64,000 nucleotides of DNA from Brooklawnia sp963780175 (GTDB taxonomy: Bacteria; Actinomycetota; Actinomycetes; Propionibacteriales; Propionibacteriaceae): positions 1,178,001 to 1,242,000 of the forward strand of contig CAWAAT010000001.1 of assembly GCA_963780175.1 (NCBI GenBank), given 5' to 3'. Of the stretch, positions 7,764 through 17,538 are shown in pieces. Under the pieces are notes generated by a model. That model saw nothing but the letters and a program-made list of their open reading frames with translations, did no database searches and was not told where the DNA came from. A program made the position numbers and the translations under genes. Every line of letters begins with the position of its first letter. Positions within the stretch are counted from its first letter, which is position 1.

Positions 7764-8786
7764 TCAGCCTTCGTGGCGGTGGTACCCGTCAGGATTGGCC
7801 GACTGCCAGCGGAATGAGTCCTGGCAGGCCTGCTCGACGGAAAGCGTTGCCGACCAGCCCAGTTCGGCGCGGGCCTTGGCCGGATCGGCAAAGGATGACG
7901 CGACGTCGCCCGGCCGGCGTCCAACGATCTCGTAGGGAATCGTCACACCGGACGCATTTTCAAAGGCCGTGACCACCTGGAGCACCGTCGTGGGAGTGCC
8001 GGTGCCCAAGTTCCACACGTGATAACCGGCATGGTTGGCCAGGAAGTCCAGCGCGGCCAGATGGCCCTCGGCCAGATCTACAACGTGGATGTAGTCGCGC
8101 TCACCGGTGCCGTCCGCGGTGGGGTAGTCCTCGCCGAAGACCATCAGCTTCTCGCGGCGTCCGGCGGCCACCTGGGCGACGAACGGCAGCAGGTTGTTGG
8201 GGATGCCCTTCGGGTCCTCCCCGATCCGGCCCGACTCGTGGGCGCCGATCGGGTTGAAGTAGCGCAGGACGCCGACAGCCAGAGTCGGGTCAGCCGCGGC
8301 GACGTCCGCCAGGATCTGCTCGATCATGTGCTTGGTGCGTCCGTACGGATTGGTTGCGCCGGTGGGGGCGTCCTCGACGAAGGGCGGCTCGGAACTCTCG
8401 CCGTATACGGTCGCGGAACTGCTGAAGACGATCCGGTGGCAGTCGTGCCGGGCCATCGCCTCCAGCAACGCGATGGTGGACTCGAGGTTCTCGCGGTAGT
8501 AGGTCAACGGGATCTGGGTGGACTCCCCCACGGCCTTCCATCCGGCGAAGTGGATGACCCCTTCGGGGCGGAAGGCGGCGAACGCCCGGTCCAGGGCTTC
8601 GGTGTCTCGCACGTTGGCCTGGACGAACTGGGGTCGGCGCCCAGCCAGCTCACCCACCCGACGTAGCGACTCCTGGGAACTGTTGGAGAGGTCGTCGACG
8701 ACCAGCACATCGTGACCAGCGGCCAGCAGAGCGAGGGTCGTGTGGGAGCCGATGTAGCCGGCGCCGCCGGTGACGAGTACGCGCAT
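7764..8786 (-). CDS. galE: UDP-glucose 4-epimerase
   Basis: A 340-residue extended short-chain dehydrogenase. It has the N-terminal NAD-binding TGGAGYIGS loop (about residues 6-14), a catalytic Ser region in FSSSATVYGE, the NPYGRTKHMIE motif containing the catalytic Tyr-x3-Lys, and the downstream LRYFNPIGAH stretch typical of GalE. It interconverts UDP-glucose and UDP-galactose for Leloir catabolism or for supplying UDP-galactose to cell-envelope glycans. An AAGGGA Shine-Dalgarno precedes ATG 8786. No other gal gene is adjacent, so a glycan role is as likely as galactose use. Confidence 0.93.
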   Translation of the reverse strand: MRVLVTGGAGYIGSHTTLALLAAGHDVLVVDDLSNSSQESLRRVGELAGRRPQFVQANVRDTEALDRAFAAFRPEGVIHFAGWKAVGESTQIPLTYYRENLESTIALLEAMARHDCHRIVFSSSATVYGESSEPPFVEDAPTGATNPYGRTKHMIEQILADVAAADPTLAVGVLRYFNPIGAHESGRIGEDPKGIPNNLLPFVAQVAAGRREKLMVFGEDYPTADGTGERDYIHVVDLAEGHLAALDFLANHAGYHVWNLGTGTPTTVLQVVTAFENASGVTIPYEIVGRRPGDVASSFADPAKARAELGWSATLSVEQACQDSFRWQSANPDGYHRHEG

Positions 8787-8879
8787 GGGAGTCCCTTCGT
8801 GGAGGCTTTACAGTCACCTTAGCAGTGGCCACCGGCAAGACCCCGCGCGCACCCCGGGCGACGTGCTTGAATCGGAGGC

Positions 8880-9620
8880 ATGAATCAGCCCATTGCAGTG
8901 GTGACAGGTGCGTCCAGCGGGATCGGGGCGGCGAGCGCCCGTGCCCTGGCAGCCGAGGGTTACAAGGTCTTCTGCGCGGCCCGGCGCGGGGACCGGCTCA
9001 CCGAACTGGCCGCCGAGATCGGCGGGGTGGCGGTGGTCTGCGACATCACCGATCAGGGCCAGGTGGACGCACTGGCCGAGGCGGTCGGCGCGCGCTGCGA
9101 CGTGCTGGTCAACAACGCGGGCGGGGCGATCGACCAGGCACCCGTCGAGTCAGCTGAGATCGCCGACTGGGAGCAGATGTACCGGATCAACGTTTCGGGG
9201 ACGCTGCGCGTCACCCAGGCACTGCTGCCTGCCGTTGAGGCGACGCACGGTGCGGTCATCTTCATCACCTCCACCGCCGCCGAGACCGCCTACGAGGGCG
9301 GCGGGGGCTACTGCGGAGTGAAATCGGCCGAACGCTACCTGGCCTGGTCGATGCGCCTCGAACTGGCCGGACGGCCGGTTCGGGTGTGCGAGATCAGCCC
9401 GGGGATGGTCCGGACCGACGAGTTCTCGCTGGTCAGATTCGCGGGTGACCAGGCCAAGGCGGACGCCGTCTACGCCGGGGTGGATGCTCCGCTGGTGGCC
9501 GAAGACATCGCCGAGGCGGTGCGTTGGGTGGCGACCCTGCCCAAGCACGTCAACATCGACCGACTTGTCATCAGGCCGCGCGCTCAGGCGGCCAACTGGA
9601 AGGTGGCCCGCAACTCCTGA
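8880..9620 (+). CDS. SDR family NAD(P)-dependent oxidoreductase
   Basis: A 246-residue classical short-chain dehydrogenase, similar in pattern to the YdfG/3-hydroxy acid dehydrogenase group. The cofactor loop TGASSGIG is at residues 9-16, the NNAG motif is intact, and Ser (FITSTAAE) plus Tyr-x3-Lys (YCGVKSAER) form the catalytic site; the PGMVRTDEFSLVRF segment follows. An Arg in CAARR after the second strand suggests NADP preference. A GGAGG Shine-Dalgarno precedes the ATG. Substrate unknown. Confidence 0.85.
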   Translation: MNQPIAVVTGASSGIGAASARALAAEGYKVFCAARRGDRLTELAAEIGGVAVVCDITDQGQVDALAEAVGARCDVLVNNAGGAIDQAPVESAEIADWEQMYRINVSGTLRVTQALLPAVEATHGAVIFITSTAAETAYEGGGGYCGVKSAERYLAWSMRLELAGRPVRVCEISPGMVRTDEFSLVRFAGDQAKADAVYAGVDAPLVAEDIAEAVRWVATLPKHVNIDRLVIRPRAQAANWKVARNS

Positions 9621-9725
9621 ATCACGGGACGCGCTCCACTGCAGCCCATAAGACCGCCTCTGGCGCGAGTTCGGACGGGCGTGCAGACGCGCCTCTGGCA
9701 GCAGCGCCAAGCGGGCAGGCAGCAA

Positions 9726-9760
9726 GAAGCGCCGACCACCACAGGGGTGGCCGGCGCTTC
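9726..9760. terminator. Terminator between SDR gene and transcarboxylase operon
   Basis: A 15-bp stem (9726-9740 with 9746-9760, one G-T pair) and a 5-nt loop sit between two convergent genes. It can serve both directions. The rest of the 166-bp gap shows nothing recognisable. Confidence 0.75.
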
Positions 9761-9786
9761 CAGCGGTAAGGGTGATTGTCTGCAGA

Positions 9787-10149
9787 TCAGGCCAGGGTGA
9801 CCAGAGCCTGCCCACCCTGGACGGCCTCGCGGGGCTCCACCAGGATGGCCTCGACCGTCCCCGCAGAAGGTGCGGTGATCTCGGTCTCCATCTTCATGGC
9901 CTCGAGGACCACGACCACTTGGCCGGCCTCGATCTTGTCGCCCACGCTCACCAGGATTCGGGCCACCGAACCGGCCAGCGGAGCCACGATCGCGTTGGCG
10001 CTCGCTCCGGGGACAGACGCGGTGGTCTTGGTGTTGGCCGAACCGGCGCTGCCGCCGATGACGATCGGGGCCGGCACCGCGCGCACCTCCGGCTCGGCTT
10101 CAATGTCCACGACGTAATCGGTGCCGTTGACGGTCATCTTGAGACGCAT
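9787..10149 (-). CDS. Methylmalonyl-CoA carboxytransferase 1.3S biotin carboxyl carrier subunit
   Basis: A 120-residue biotinyl carrier. Residues 1-18 (MRLKMTVNGTDYVVDIEA) form the subunit-binding segment typical of the Propionibacterium 1.3S protein. A Gly/Ala/Thr-rich linker follows, then a biotinyl domain with the EAMKMET motif, biotin on Lys86. It shuttles CO2 between the 12S (methylmalonyl-CoA) and 5S (pyruvate/oxaloacetate) subunits. Two ATGs are possible; AGAGGA abuts the first (10155) but lies at proper distance from 10149, which also gives the family N-terminus. Last gene of the operon. Confidence 0.92.
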   Translation of the reverse strand: MRLKMTVNGTDYVVDIEAEPEVRAVPAPIVIGGSAGSANTKTTASVPGASANAIVAPLAGSVARILVSVGDKIEAGQVVVVLEAMKMETEITAPSAGTVEAILVEPREAVQGGQALVTLA

Positions 10150-10183
10150 TGTCATTCCTCTTTCAGTTCAACCAGACACCGGA

Positions 10184-10471
10184 TCACAGCGCGGGCGCGG
10201 GCATGGTGCCACGAACACGATTGTCCGTGAGGCTCCTACGCGCGGCCGAGGTCCAGCCAGTCCGGCTGGAGTAGCGGACGGCCTTGACCTTGCCCTTGTA
10301 GCCCATGTAGGCAGCTGCCGCGGCAGCCAGGACCGCCAGGTCCTCCTCGGGGACCGGACGGGTGGCCACCAGACCCGCGACGGTGGATTCCAGGCCATCG
10401 ACGCGTTTCTGCAATTGCTGCACGAGCGCAGCCAGTTCAACGACCGACAGGTCCTTCGTTTCGTTGCTCAT
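10184..10471 (-). CDS. Small accessory protein of the transcarboxylase operon
   Basis: A 95-residue protein between the 12S and 1.3S genes. Residues 8-38 are a predicted coiled coil (VVELAALVQQLQKRVDGLESTV spread). An Ala-rich helix follows, then KGKVKAVRYSSRTGWTSAARRS, a short basic segment that resembles the tails of small proteins found with biotin-dependent carboxylases in several phyla. I cannot name a family with confidence. Position and short spacing (11 bp after 12S, 34 bp before 1.3S) imply an assembly or stabilising role in the complex; that is inference. Confidence 0.7.
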   Translation of the reverse strand: MSNETKDLSVVELAALVQQLQKRVDGLESTVAGLVATRPVPEEDLAVLAAAAAAYMGYKGKVKAVRYSSRTGWTSAARRSLTDNRVRGTMPAPAL

Positions 10472-10482
10472 CAGTCCTCCTA

Positions 10483-12039
10483 TCAGACCGGGAACACGGC
10501 GTGCTTTTTGGGCGGACGCTGCGTGCGCTTGTTGGCGGACAACCCGAGGGCGACGGCGATCTGTCGACGCGAGTCGGCGGGATCGATGATGTCGTCGACG
10601 TAGCCGTGGGCGGCCGAGGCGAACGGGGTGGCGAACTTCTCACGGTAGGCCTCCACCAGCTCGAGCCGCTTGGCGTCGGGATCGGCAGCGGTATTGATCT
10701 CCCTGCGGAACACAACGGCCGCTGCGCCATCGGCACCCATCACCGCGATCTCCGCGCTGGGCCAGGCGAACACCTTGTCAGCACCCAGTTCCTTGGAGCA
10801 CATGGCGAGGTACGAACCGCCGTACGCCTTGCGAAGCACCATGGTGATCTTTGGCACCGTGGCGGCCGAGTACGCGAACAGCATCTTGGCGCCGTGCCGG
10901 ATGATGCCACCGTGCTCCTGGGCGACACCCGGCAGGAAGCCGGGGACGTCGACCAGGTTGACCACCGGCACGTTGTAGGCGTCGCAGATCCAGATGAACC
11001 GAGCCGCCTTGTCGGAGGCGTTGATGTCGAGCACCCCCGACATGGACTTCGGCTGGTTGGCGATGAACCCCACCGAGTGGCCGTTGATGCGTCCGAAACC
11101 GGTGACGATGTTGGTCGCATAACCGGCCTTGACCTCAAGGAAGTCGGCGTAATCGACGATCTCGGCGATCACGTCGCGGACGTCGTAGCCCTTGTTGCCC
11201 TCGACCGGAACGATCGTGCGCAACTTGGGGTTGAGTTCGACGTTGTCGTCCGGCATGACGACCGGTGCTTCCTCCGCGTTGTTCTGCGGAAGGAAGCTCA
11301 GCAACTTCTGGGCGATGAGCAGGGCCTGCGCATCGTCGTCTGCCACGAAGTCCGTCACACCCGAGATCGACTGGTGGGCGTCGGCGCCACCGAGTTCGTC
11401 CTGGGTGACGACCTCACCGGTGACCTGCTTGATGACGTCAGGTCCGGTGATGAACATGTGGGCCTTGCGGGTCTGGATGATGAAGTCCGTCAGCGCCGGG
11501 CTGTAGACCGCGCCACCGGCACATGGGCCGGCGATGATCGAGATCTGCGGCACGACTCCAGACAGCTTCACGTTGGCGAAGAAGACCTTGCCGTAGCCCG
11601 AGAGGGAGTCGATGCCCTCCTGGACGCGCGCGCCACCGGAGTCGTTGATGAAGATGAAGGGAGCACCGTTGGTCAGCGCGCTCTCCATCGTCTCGGTGAC
11701 CTTGATGTTGTGCGTCTCGCCGGCAGAACCACCGACGACGGTGAAGTCCTGGCTGGCGAGGTAGACCGGGCGTCCCATCACCGAGGCATGGCCGGTCACC
11801 ACGCCGTCGGCCGGCATGTCCGCCTTGTCCATGCCAAAGGCAGATGTGCGGTTCCGCCTGAAGGCACCGGTCTCGATGAACGAGCCCGGGTCTGTGAAGG
11901 CATCGATGCGCTCGCGCGCCGACATCTTGCCCTTCTCGTGTTGCTTGGCGATGCGGTCGGCGCCACCACCAGCCTCAACGTGAGCGCGCTCCTTGTTCAG
12001 GTGCTCGAGGCGCTCGTCCATGGTGCGTTGTTTGGCCAT
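10483..12039 (-). CDS. Methylmalonyl-CoA carboxytransferase 12S subunit
   Basis: A 518-residue carboxyltransferase of the crotonase-like AccD/PccB fold, complete from MAKQRTMDERLEHLNKE to the C-terminus. The two acyl-CoA carboxyltransferase halves are visible: the N-terminal half with the oxyanion loop INDSGGARVQEG and the AGPCAGGAVYSPA motif, and the C-terminal half with VPGFLPG, a GGSYLAM motif and PSAEIAVMG. It moves the carboxyl group from methylmalonyl-CoA to biotin on the 1.3S subunit, making propionyl-CoA, the key step of the Wood-Werkman propionate cycle. It lies 12 bp after the 5S gene. PccB or MmdA decarboxylase subunits are close relatives; the 5S partner decides the assignment. 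Confidence 0.93.
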   Translation of the reverse strand: MAKQRTMDERLEHLNKERAHVEAGGGADRIAKQHEKGKMSARERIDAFTDPGSFIETGAFRRNRTSAFGMDKADMPADGVVTGHASVMGRPVYLASQDFTVVGGSAGETHNIKVTETMESALTNGAPFIFINDSGGARVQEGIDSLSGYGKVFFANVKLSGVVPQISIIAGPCAGGAVYSPALTDFIIQTRKAHMFITGPDVIKQVTGEVVTQDELGGADAHQSISGVTDFVADDDAQALLIAQKLLSFLPQNNAEEAPVVMPDDNVELNPKLRTIVPVEGNKGYDVRDVIAEIVDYADFLEVKAGYATNIVTGFGRINGHSVGFIANQPKSMSGVLDINASDKAARFIWICDAYNVPVVNLVDVPGFLPGVAQEHGGIIRHGAKMLFAYSAATVPKITMVLRKAYGGSYLAMCSKELGADKVFAWPSAEIAVMGADGAAAVVFRREINTAADPDAKRLELVEAYREKFATPFASAAHGYVDDIIDPADSRRQIAVALGLSANKRTQRPPKKHAVFPV

Positions 12040-12051
12040 TGTGCAGTCTCC

Positions 12052-13565
12052 TCAGGCCGGCTCTACAGCCACGGTGTGACTGTTGCCGTTGATGGTGACG
12101 TTGTACGTGATGGGGCCGGCCAGGGCGTTCGACTGGCCCTCGGCTGCGGCCTTCATCTGGGCCTCGGTGCGGGCCACGGACTTGGGGCCCTGGTCACGGC
12201 TCTCCAGGAAGGTCGGGGCGACACCAGGGAACATGGCGTAGGTGAGCACGTCCTCCTCGGTGCCGTCGTAGCCCTTGAGCGCAGACGCCTTGGCAACCAG
12301 GTCGTTCCACTCGGGGGCCAGCAGGTCGGCCGGACGCTCCTCGATCGGGTCCTTCTTGGCCTGCACTGCAGCCTGCTGGATGACCTCGGGGTTGCGCTCG
12401 GCGGGTGAGGCACCGTAGTAGCCCAACATCATGTCGGCGAACTCACCGGTCATGACCTTGTACGTCGCCCATCAGCACGTTGAAGACGGCCTGGGAGCCG
12501 ACGATCTGCGACGACGGGGTGACCAGCGGCGGGTAGCCGGCGTCCTTGCGGCAGACCGGCACCATCCGCATGACCTCGTCGATGCGATCCTCGGCACCCT
12601 GGGCGCGCAGCTGCGACTCCATGTTCGACGAGCATGCCGCCGGGGATCTGCGACTTGAAGATGTTGGTGTCGACCAGCGTCTTCGACTCGAACTCGGCGT
12701 ACTTCGGTCGGATCTTCTTGAAGTGGTCGCGCACCTTGAGCACGAGGTCGATGTCGACCTTCGTGGTGTAGCCGGTGCCCTCGAGCATCTCGACGACGGC
12801 TTCGGTCGGGTTGTGGCCCGGCCCGAGCGACATGGAACTGACCGAGGCGTCCACCACGTCGGCGCCGGCCTCGATGGCCTTCATCAGCGCGACCTGGGTG
12901 ACCCCGGTGGTCGAGTGGCAGTGGACGTTGATCTGGACGTCGCTGCCGTAGGTGTCCTTGATCGCCTTGACGATGTCGTAGGCGGGCTGCGGCTTGAGCA
13001 GTGCAGCCATGTCCTTCAGCGCGATCGAGTCGGCGCCCATGTCGAGCAGCTGACCGGCCAGTTCGACGTAACCCTCAACGGTGTGCACCGGCGAGATGGT
13101 GTAGCAGATGGTGCCCTGGGCGTGCTTGCCGACCTTCTTGACCGCAGCCATGGCGTGTTCCAGGTTGCGCGGATCGTTCATGGCGTCAAAGACGCGGAAC
13201 ACGTCCATGCCATTGGCGGCCGACTTGTCGACGAAACGGTCGACGACCTCATCGTTGTAGTGGCGGTAGCCGAGCAGGTTCTGGCCGCGCAGCAACATCT
13301 GCAGGCGGCTGTTGGGCATCAGCTCTCGGAAGGTCCGCAGGCGCTGCCATGGATCTTCGTTGAGGAAACGGATACAACTGTCGTAGGTGGCTCCACCCCA
13401 GCACTCGACCGACCAGTAGCCGGCTGCGTCTATGTCTGCACAGGCGTCGACCATGTCCTCCATGGCCATGCGTGTGGCCATCAAGCTCTGATGGCCATCA
13501 CGGAGCACCAGTTCGGTGATACCGACCTCGCGGGGTTCGGAGACCTCAATATGTCGCGGACTCAT
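12052..13565 (-). CDS. Methylmalonyl-CoA carboxytransferase 5S subunit (two apparent frameshifts)
   Basis: First gene of the transcarboxylase operon, encoding the metal-containing pyruvate carboxylase-type TIM barrel that passes CO2 from biotin to pyruvate to give oxaloacetate. The N-terminal LVLRDGHQSLMATRM motif, VECWGGATYD and the metal-binding HCHSTTG region are intact. The frame breaks near 12629 (extra base after GGML) and near 12463 (just before YKVMTGEF); deleting one base at each site gives a continuous protein of about 504 residues, the usual 5S length. The interval length (3n+2) fits two insertions. ATG 13565 gives the family N-terminus. It is divergent from asnB. Confidence 0.88.
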
Positions 13566-13706
13566 GCCGATGATTCTCGCACGAAGGACTACGCGCCGAC
13601 TCACCGGGTGCCATTTACAACCCCTGCCACGCACACAACCTTGTCGGCTTCGGGGATACTGTCTGTCAGCGGAGCAGGTGGCTCACGAAGGACGGTGGAA
13701 CGGCAC

Positions 13707-15616
13707 ATGTGCGGCTTGATGAGCTTCATCTCGACAGCTGAGCTGGACGACGAACGCGTCTCTCAAGTCGCCCAGGGTATGACTTGCGCCAGGCACCGAG
13801 GCCCCGACGACACCGCCGTCTGGCACGACGACCGGGTTGCCATGGGCTTCAATCGACTCAGCATCATCGACATCGAAGGGTCCAACCAGCCGTTGCGTTG
13901 GGGGCCGCCCGAGAACCCCGATCGCTACGCGATGGTGTTCAACGGCGAGATCTACAACTACGTCGAACTGCGCGCCCGACTGGGCGCAGACGACCACGCG
14001 GTATTCCACACCGAGGGTGACGGCGAGTCCATCGTGGCCGGCTACCACTACCACGGCCCCGACTGGGTCAAGCAGTTGCGCGGCATGTTCGCCTTCGTCA
14101 TCTGGGACACCCAGACCAAGGAGGTCTTCGGGGCCCGCGACTGGTTCGGCATCAAGCCGCTGTACGTCGCCCGGACCGCCGACGGGTACGGATTCGCGTC
14201 CGAGGCGAAGAGCCTTCGCGCACTGACCGGGCCGGCCGCGGTCGACCGCAAGGCCCTGGCGCACTACCTGGTCCTGCAGTACGTGCCCGAGCCCGAATCG
14301 GCGGACGCGAACCTGCGCCGCATCGAGTCGGGCACGCACCTTCACGCTGCGCGCCGGCAACCTGACCACCAATCGCTATTTCAAGCCACGATTCGCGGCC
14401 AACCCGGTCAAGGGCGCCGAGGCCGTCCAGGAACTGCACGAGCAGATCCTCGAGGTGCTCGACGACTCGGTCGCCAAGCACATGCGCGCCGACGTCACGG
14501 TCGGCTCTTTCCTGTCCGGCGGCATCGACTCCACCGCCATCGCGGCACTGGCCAAGAAGTACAACCCCAACCTGCTCACCTTCACCACCGGGTTCGAGCG
14601 CGAGGGCTACTCCGAGGTGGACGTGGCCGCCGAGTCTGCGGCGGCCATCGGCGTCCAGCACTTCGTCAAGACGGTCAGCGAGCACGAACTGTTCGAGACG
14701 CTGCCGCTGATCGTCTGGTACCTGGACGACCCGGTCGCCGATCCCGCGCTGGTGCCGCTGTACTTCGTGGCGCGCGAGGCCCGCAAGCACGTCAAGGTGG
14801 TGCTGTCGGGTGAGGGCGCGGACGAACTGTTCGGCGGTTACAACATCTACCGCGAGCCGCTCAGTCTGCGTCCGATCACCATGTTGCCCAACCCGCTGCG
14901 CAAGGGACTTGCCGCGGTGAGCCGGGCGCTGCCGCGAGGCTTCCGCGGCAAGAGCCTGCTGGAACGCGGGTCGATCGACCTGGAGGAGCGCTACTACGGC
15001 AACGCCCGCAACTTCCGGCCCGACCAGGTGGCCAAGGTGCTGCGCGGCGAGCCGCGGCTCGATCCGCGACGTCACCGACCCGATCTACGGGGTGTCGAAG
15101 GGCTGGGACCCGGTGGCCCGGATGCAGCACGTCGACCTGTTCACCTGGCTGCGCGGCGACATCCTCGTCAAGGCCGACCGGGTGACCATGGCGAACTCGC
15201 TGGAGCTTCGCGTGCCCTTCCTCGACAAGGAGGTCTTCGAGGTCGCACGACACATCCCGATCGAGCAGAAGATCACCCGCAACCAGTCGAAGGTGGCGCT
15301 GCGCAAGGCACTCGAGCAGGTCGTCCCGGCCCACGTGCTGAACCGCAAGAAGCTCGGCTTCCCGGTGCCCGTGCGGGTGTACCTGCGCGACGACTACGGC
15401 TACCAGTGGGCTCGCGACATCATCACCTCGGCCGGCACCACCGAGTTCATCGACCCGAAGGCTGCCCTGGACCTGCTCGACGAGCACCGCCGAGGTGCTG
15501 CCGACAACTCGCGTCAGGTGTGGACGCTGCTGGTCTTCATGCTCTGGTACGACATCTTCGTCACCGGCAGCATCGTCCCGGAGGTGCCGCACCCCCATTA
15601 CCCGGTCAAGCTCTGA
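13707..15616 (+). CDS. asnB: Asparagine synthase (glutamine-hydrolysing), two apparent frameshifts
   Basis: An enzyme of about 636 residues that makes asparagine from aspartate, ATP and glutamine. The N-terminal glutaminase starts with MCGL (Cys2 nucleophile) and has RHRGPDD, NGEIYNY and the GARDWFGIKPLY end. The synthetase domain has the pyrophosphate loop SFLSGGIDSTAIA and SGEGADELFGGY. The frame breaks at about 14335 (after RIESGT) and about 15053 (after KVLRGEP); removing one base at each restores one reading frame, and the interval is 3n+2 long. The last segment (GWDPVARMQ to the end) includes the typical LVFMLWYD tail. Confidence 0.88.
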
Positions 15617-15679
15617 TTCACCACGGGTGCCTCAGGTGGGACGCACTAATCTGGAACCCATCGACTCGAGGAGATGGTC

Positions 15680-17524
15680 ATGCCCAAGCTGCGTTCCCGA
15701 ACCACCATCGATGGCCGCAACATGGCCGGCGCCCGCGCCCTGTGGCGCGCCACTGGCCTGACCAACGACGACTTCGGCAAGCCGATCGTGGCCGTTGCCA
15801 ACAGCTTCACCCAGTTCGTCCCCGGCCACGTCGGGCTGCGTGACGTCGGCGAGGTCGTGGCCGAGGCCGTCAAGGCGGCCGGTGGCGTGGCCCGCGAGTT
15901 CCACACCATCGCCATCGACGACGGCATCGCCATGGGCCACGACGGCATGCTCTACTCCCTGCCGAGCCGTGAGGTGATCGCCGACTCGGTGGAGTACATG
16001 GTCAACGCGCACAAGGCCGACGCGCTGGTGTGCATCAGCAACTGCGACAAGATCACCCCCGGGATGATGCTCGCCGCGCTGCGGCTGAACATCCCGACGG
16101 TCTTCGTCTCGGGCGGGGCGATGGAGTCCGGGCGTCCCGTTCTCAAGGACGACGGCACGCAGAGCAACCGGCTCGACCTTGTGGACGCGATGACCGCCGC
16201 CGCCGACCCCAGCGTCTCGGACGCCGAGCTGCTGCGCATGGAGCAGGAAGCCTGCCCGACGTGCGGCTCGTGCTCGGGGATGTTCACCGCGAACTCGATG
16301 AACTGCCTGACCGAGGCCCTGGGCCTGTCGCTGCCGGGCAACGGCACCACACTGGCCACGCACGCCTACCGTCGCGAACTGTTCGTCCAGGCGGGAGCTC
16401 AGATCGTCGAACTGGCCAAGCGGTGGTACGACCACGACGACGCTTCGGTGCTGCCGCTGTCGATCGCCACCAAGGACGCCTTCATGAACGCAATGACGAT
16501 GGACATAGCGATGGGGGGGTCGACCAACACGATTCTGCACCTGTTGGCCGCCGCCCAGGAGGCCCGCGTCGACTTCACCCAGGACGACATCGACGCCCTC
16601 AGCCGACTGGTGCCCTGCATCTGCAAGGTCGCTCCCAACACCAAGAACTACTTCATGGAGGACGTGCACCGAGCCGGCGGCATCCCCGCAATTCTGGGCG
16701 AGCTCAACCGGGCTGGGCTGCTGCGCACCGACGTCCACTCGGTGCACCACGATTCACTGCAGACCTTCCTGGACGACTGGGACATCCGCGGCGGCAAGGC
16801 GCTGGACGATGCGCACCGGCTCTTCCTCGCTTCACCGGGCGGCGTGCGCACCACTCAGATGTTCTCCACCAGTGCCTTGTGGGACTCGTTGGACGTCGAC
16901 CAGGTCTCCGGCTGCATTCGCAGCGTGGAGCACGCCTACACCACCGACGGGGGTCTGGCCATCCTGCGCGGCAATATCGCGGTGGACGGATGTGTCGTCA
17001 AGACCGCTGGCGTCCCTGAGGATCAGTGGGTGTTCCGAGGCCCGGCCAAGGTGACCGAGTCGCAGGACGAGGCCGTCGAGGCCATCCTCGGTGGACGCAT
17101 CGTGCCCGGTGACGTCGTGGTTGTGCGCTATGAGGGACCCCGGGGCGGCCCAGGCATGCAGGAAATGCTCTACCCGACCAGCTACCTGAAGGGGATCGGG
17201 CTCGGGCCGAAGTGTGCGCTGATCACTGATGGACGCTTCTCGGGTGGTTCCAGCGGCCTGTCCATCGGGCACATCAGCCCTGAGGCGGCGTCCGGTGGGG
17301 CGATCGGGCTCATCGAGGACGGCGACATCGTTGCCATCAACATCCCTGAGCGATCGATCAATCTCGAGGTGAGCCGCGAGGAACTGCAACGCCGGCGTGC
17401 CGAGAAAGATGCCGCTGGTTGGCGTCCGGCCACCCGGCAACGTCAGGTCAGCAACGCGCTTAAGGTATTCGCGAGTCTGGCCCTGAGTGCCGACAAGGGT
17501 GCGGCGCGGCGGCAGCTGGACTGA
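15680..17524 (+). CDS. ilvD: Dihydroxy-acid dehydratase
   Basis: A 614-residue Fe-S dehydratase of branched-chain amino acid synthesis; it converts 2,3-dihydroxy-3-methylbutanoate or -pentanoate to the 2-oxo acid. CDKITPGM and PTCGSCSGMFTANSMNCL carry the cluster-ligand cysteines, MGGSTNT is the metal/substrate region, and the C-terminal LITDGRFSGGSSG loop with the catalytic Ser is intact. GAGGAG spaced six bases from ATG 15680 selects this start over the ATG at 15674 (MV). It is a different branch of the IlvD/Edd family from the protein at 61326. No other ilv gene is adjacent. Confidence 0.95.
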   Translation: MPKLRSRTTIDGRNMAGARALWRATGLTNDDFGKPIVAVANSFTQFVPGHVGLRDVGEVVAEAVKAAGGVAREFHTIAIDDGIAMGHDGMLYSLPSREVIADSVEYMVNAHKADALVCISNCDKITPGMMLAALRLNIPTVFVSGGAMESGRPVLKDDGTQSNRLDLVDAMTAAADPSVSDAELLRMEQEACPTCGSCSGMFTANSMNCLTEALGLSLPGNGTTLATHAYRRELFVQAGAQIVELAKRWYDHDDASVLPLSIATKDAFMNAMTMDIAMGGSTNTILHLLAAAQEARVDFTQDDIDALSRLVPCICKVAPNTKNYFMEDVHRAGGIPAILGELNRAGLLRTDVHSVHHDSLQTFLDDWDIRGGKALDDAHRLFLASPGGVRTTQMFSTSALWDSLDVDQVSGCIRSVEHAYTTDGGLAILRGNIAVDGCVVKTAGVPEDQWVFRGPAKVTESQDEAVEAILGGRIVPGDVVVVRYEGPRGGPGMQEMLYPTSYLKGIGLGPKCALITDGRFSGGSSGLSIGHISPEAASGGAIGLIEDGDIVAINIPERSINLEVSREELQRRRAEKDAAGWRPATRQRQVSNALKVFASLALSADKGAARRQLD

Positions 17525-17538
17525 GCCGGGGTCCCGCG

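Noticed and set aside
10501..12408. Forward open frame of 635 codons
   Set aside because: Antisense to transcarboxylase 12S and 5S, which are strongly conserved on the other strand.
12052..13565. Programmed ribosomal frameshifting as an explanation of the split 5S gene
   Set aside because: No slippery sequence or shared signal at the fourteen sites, and unrelated genes are affected in the same way.
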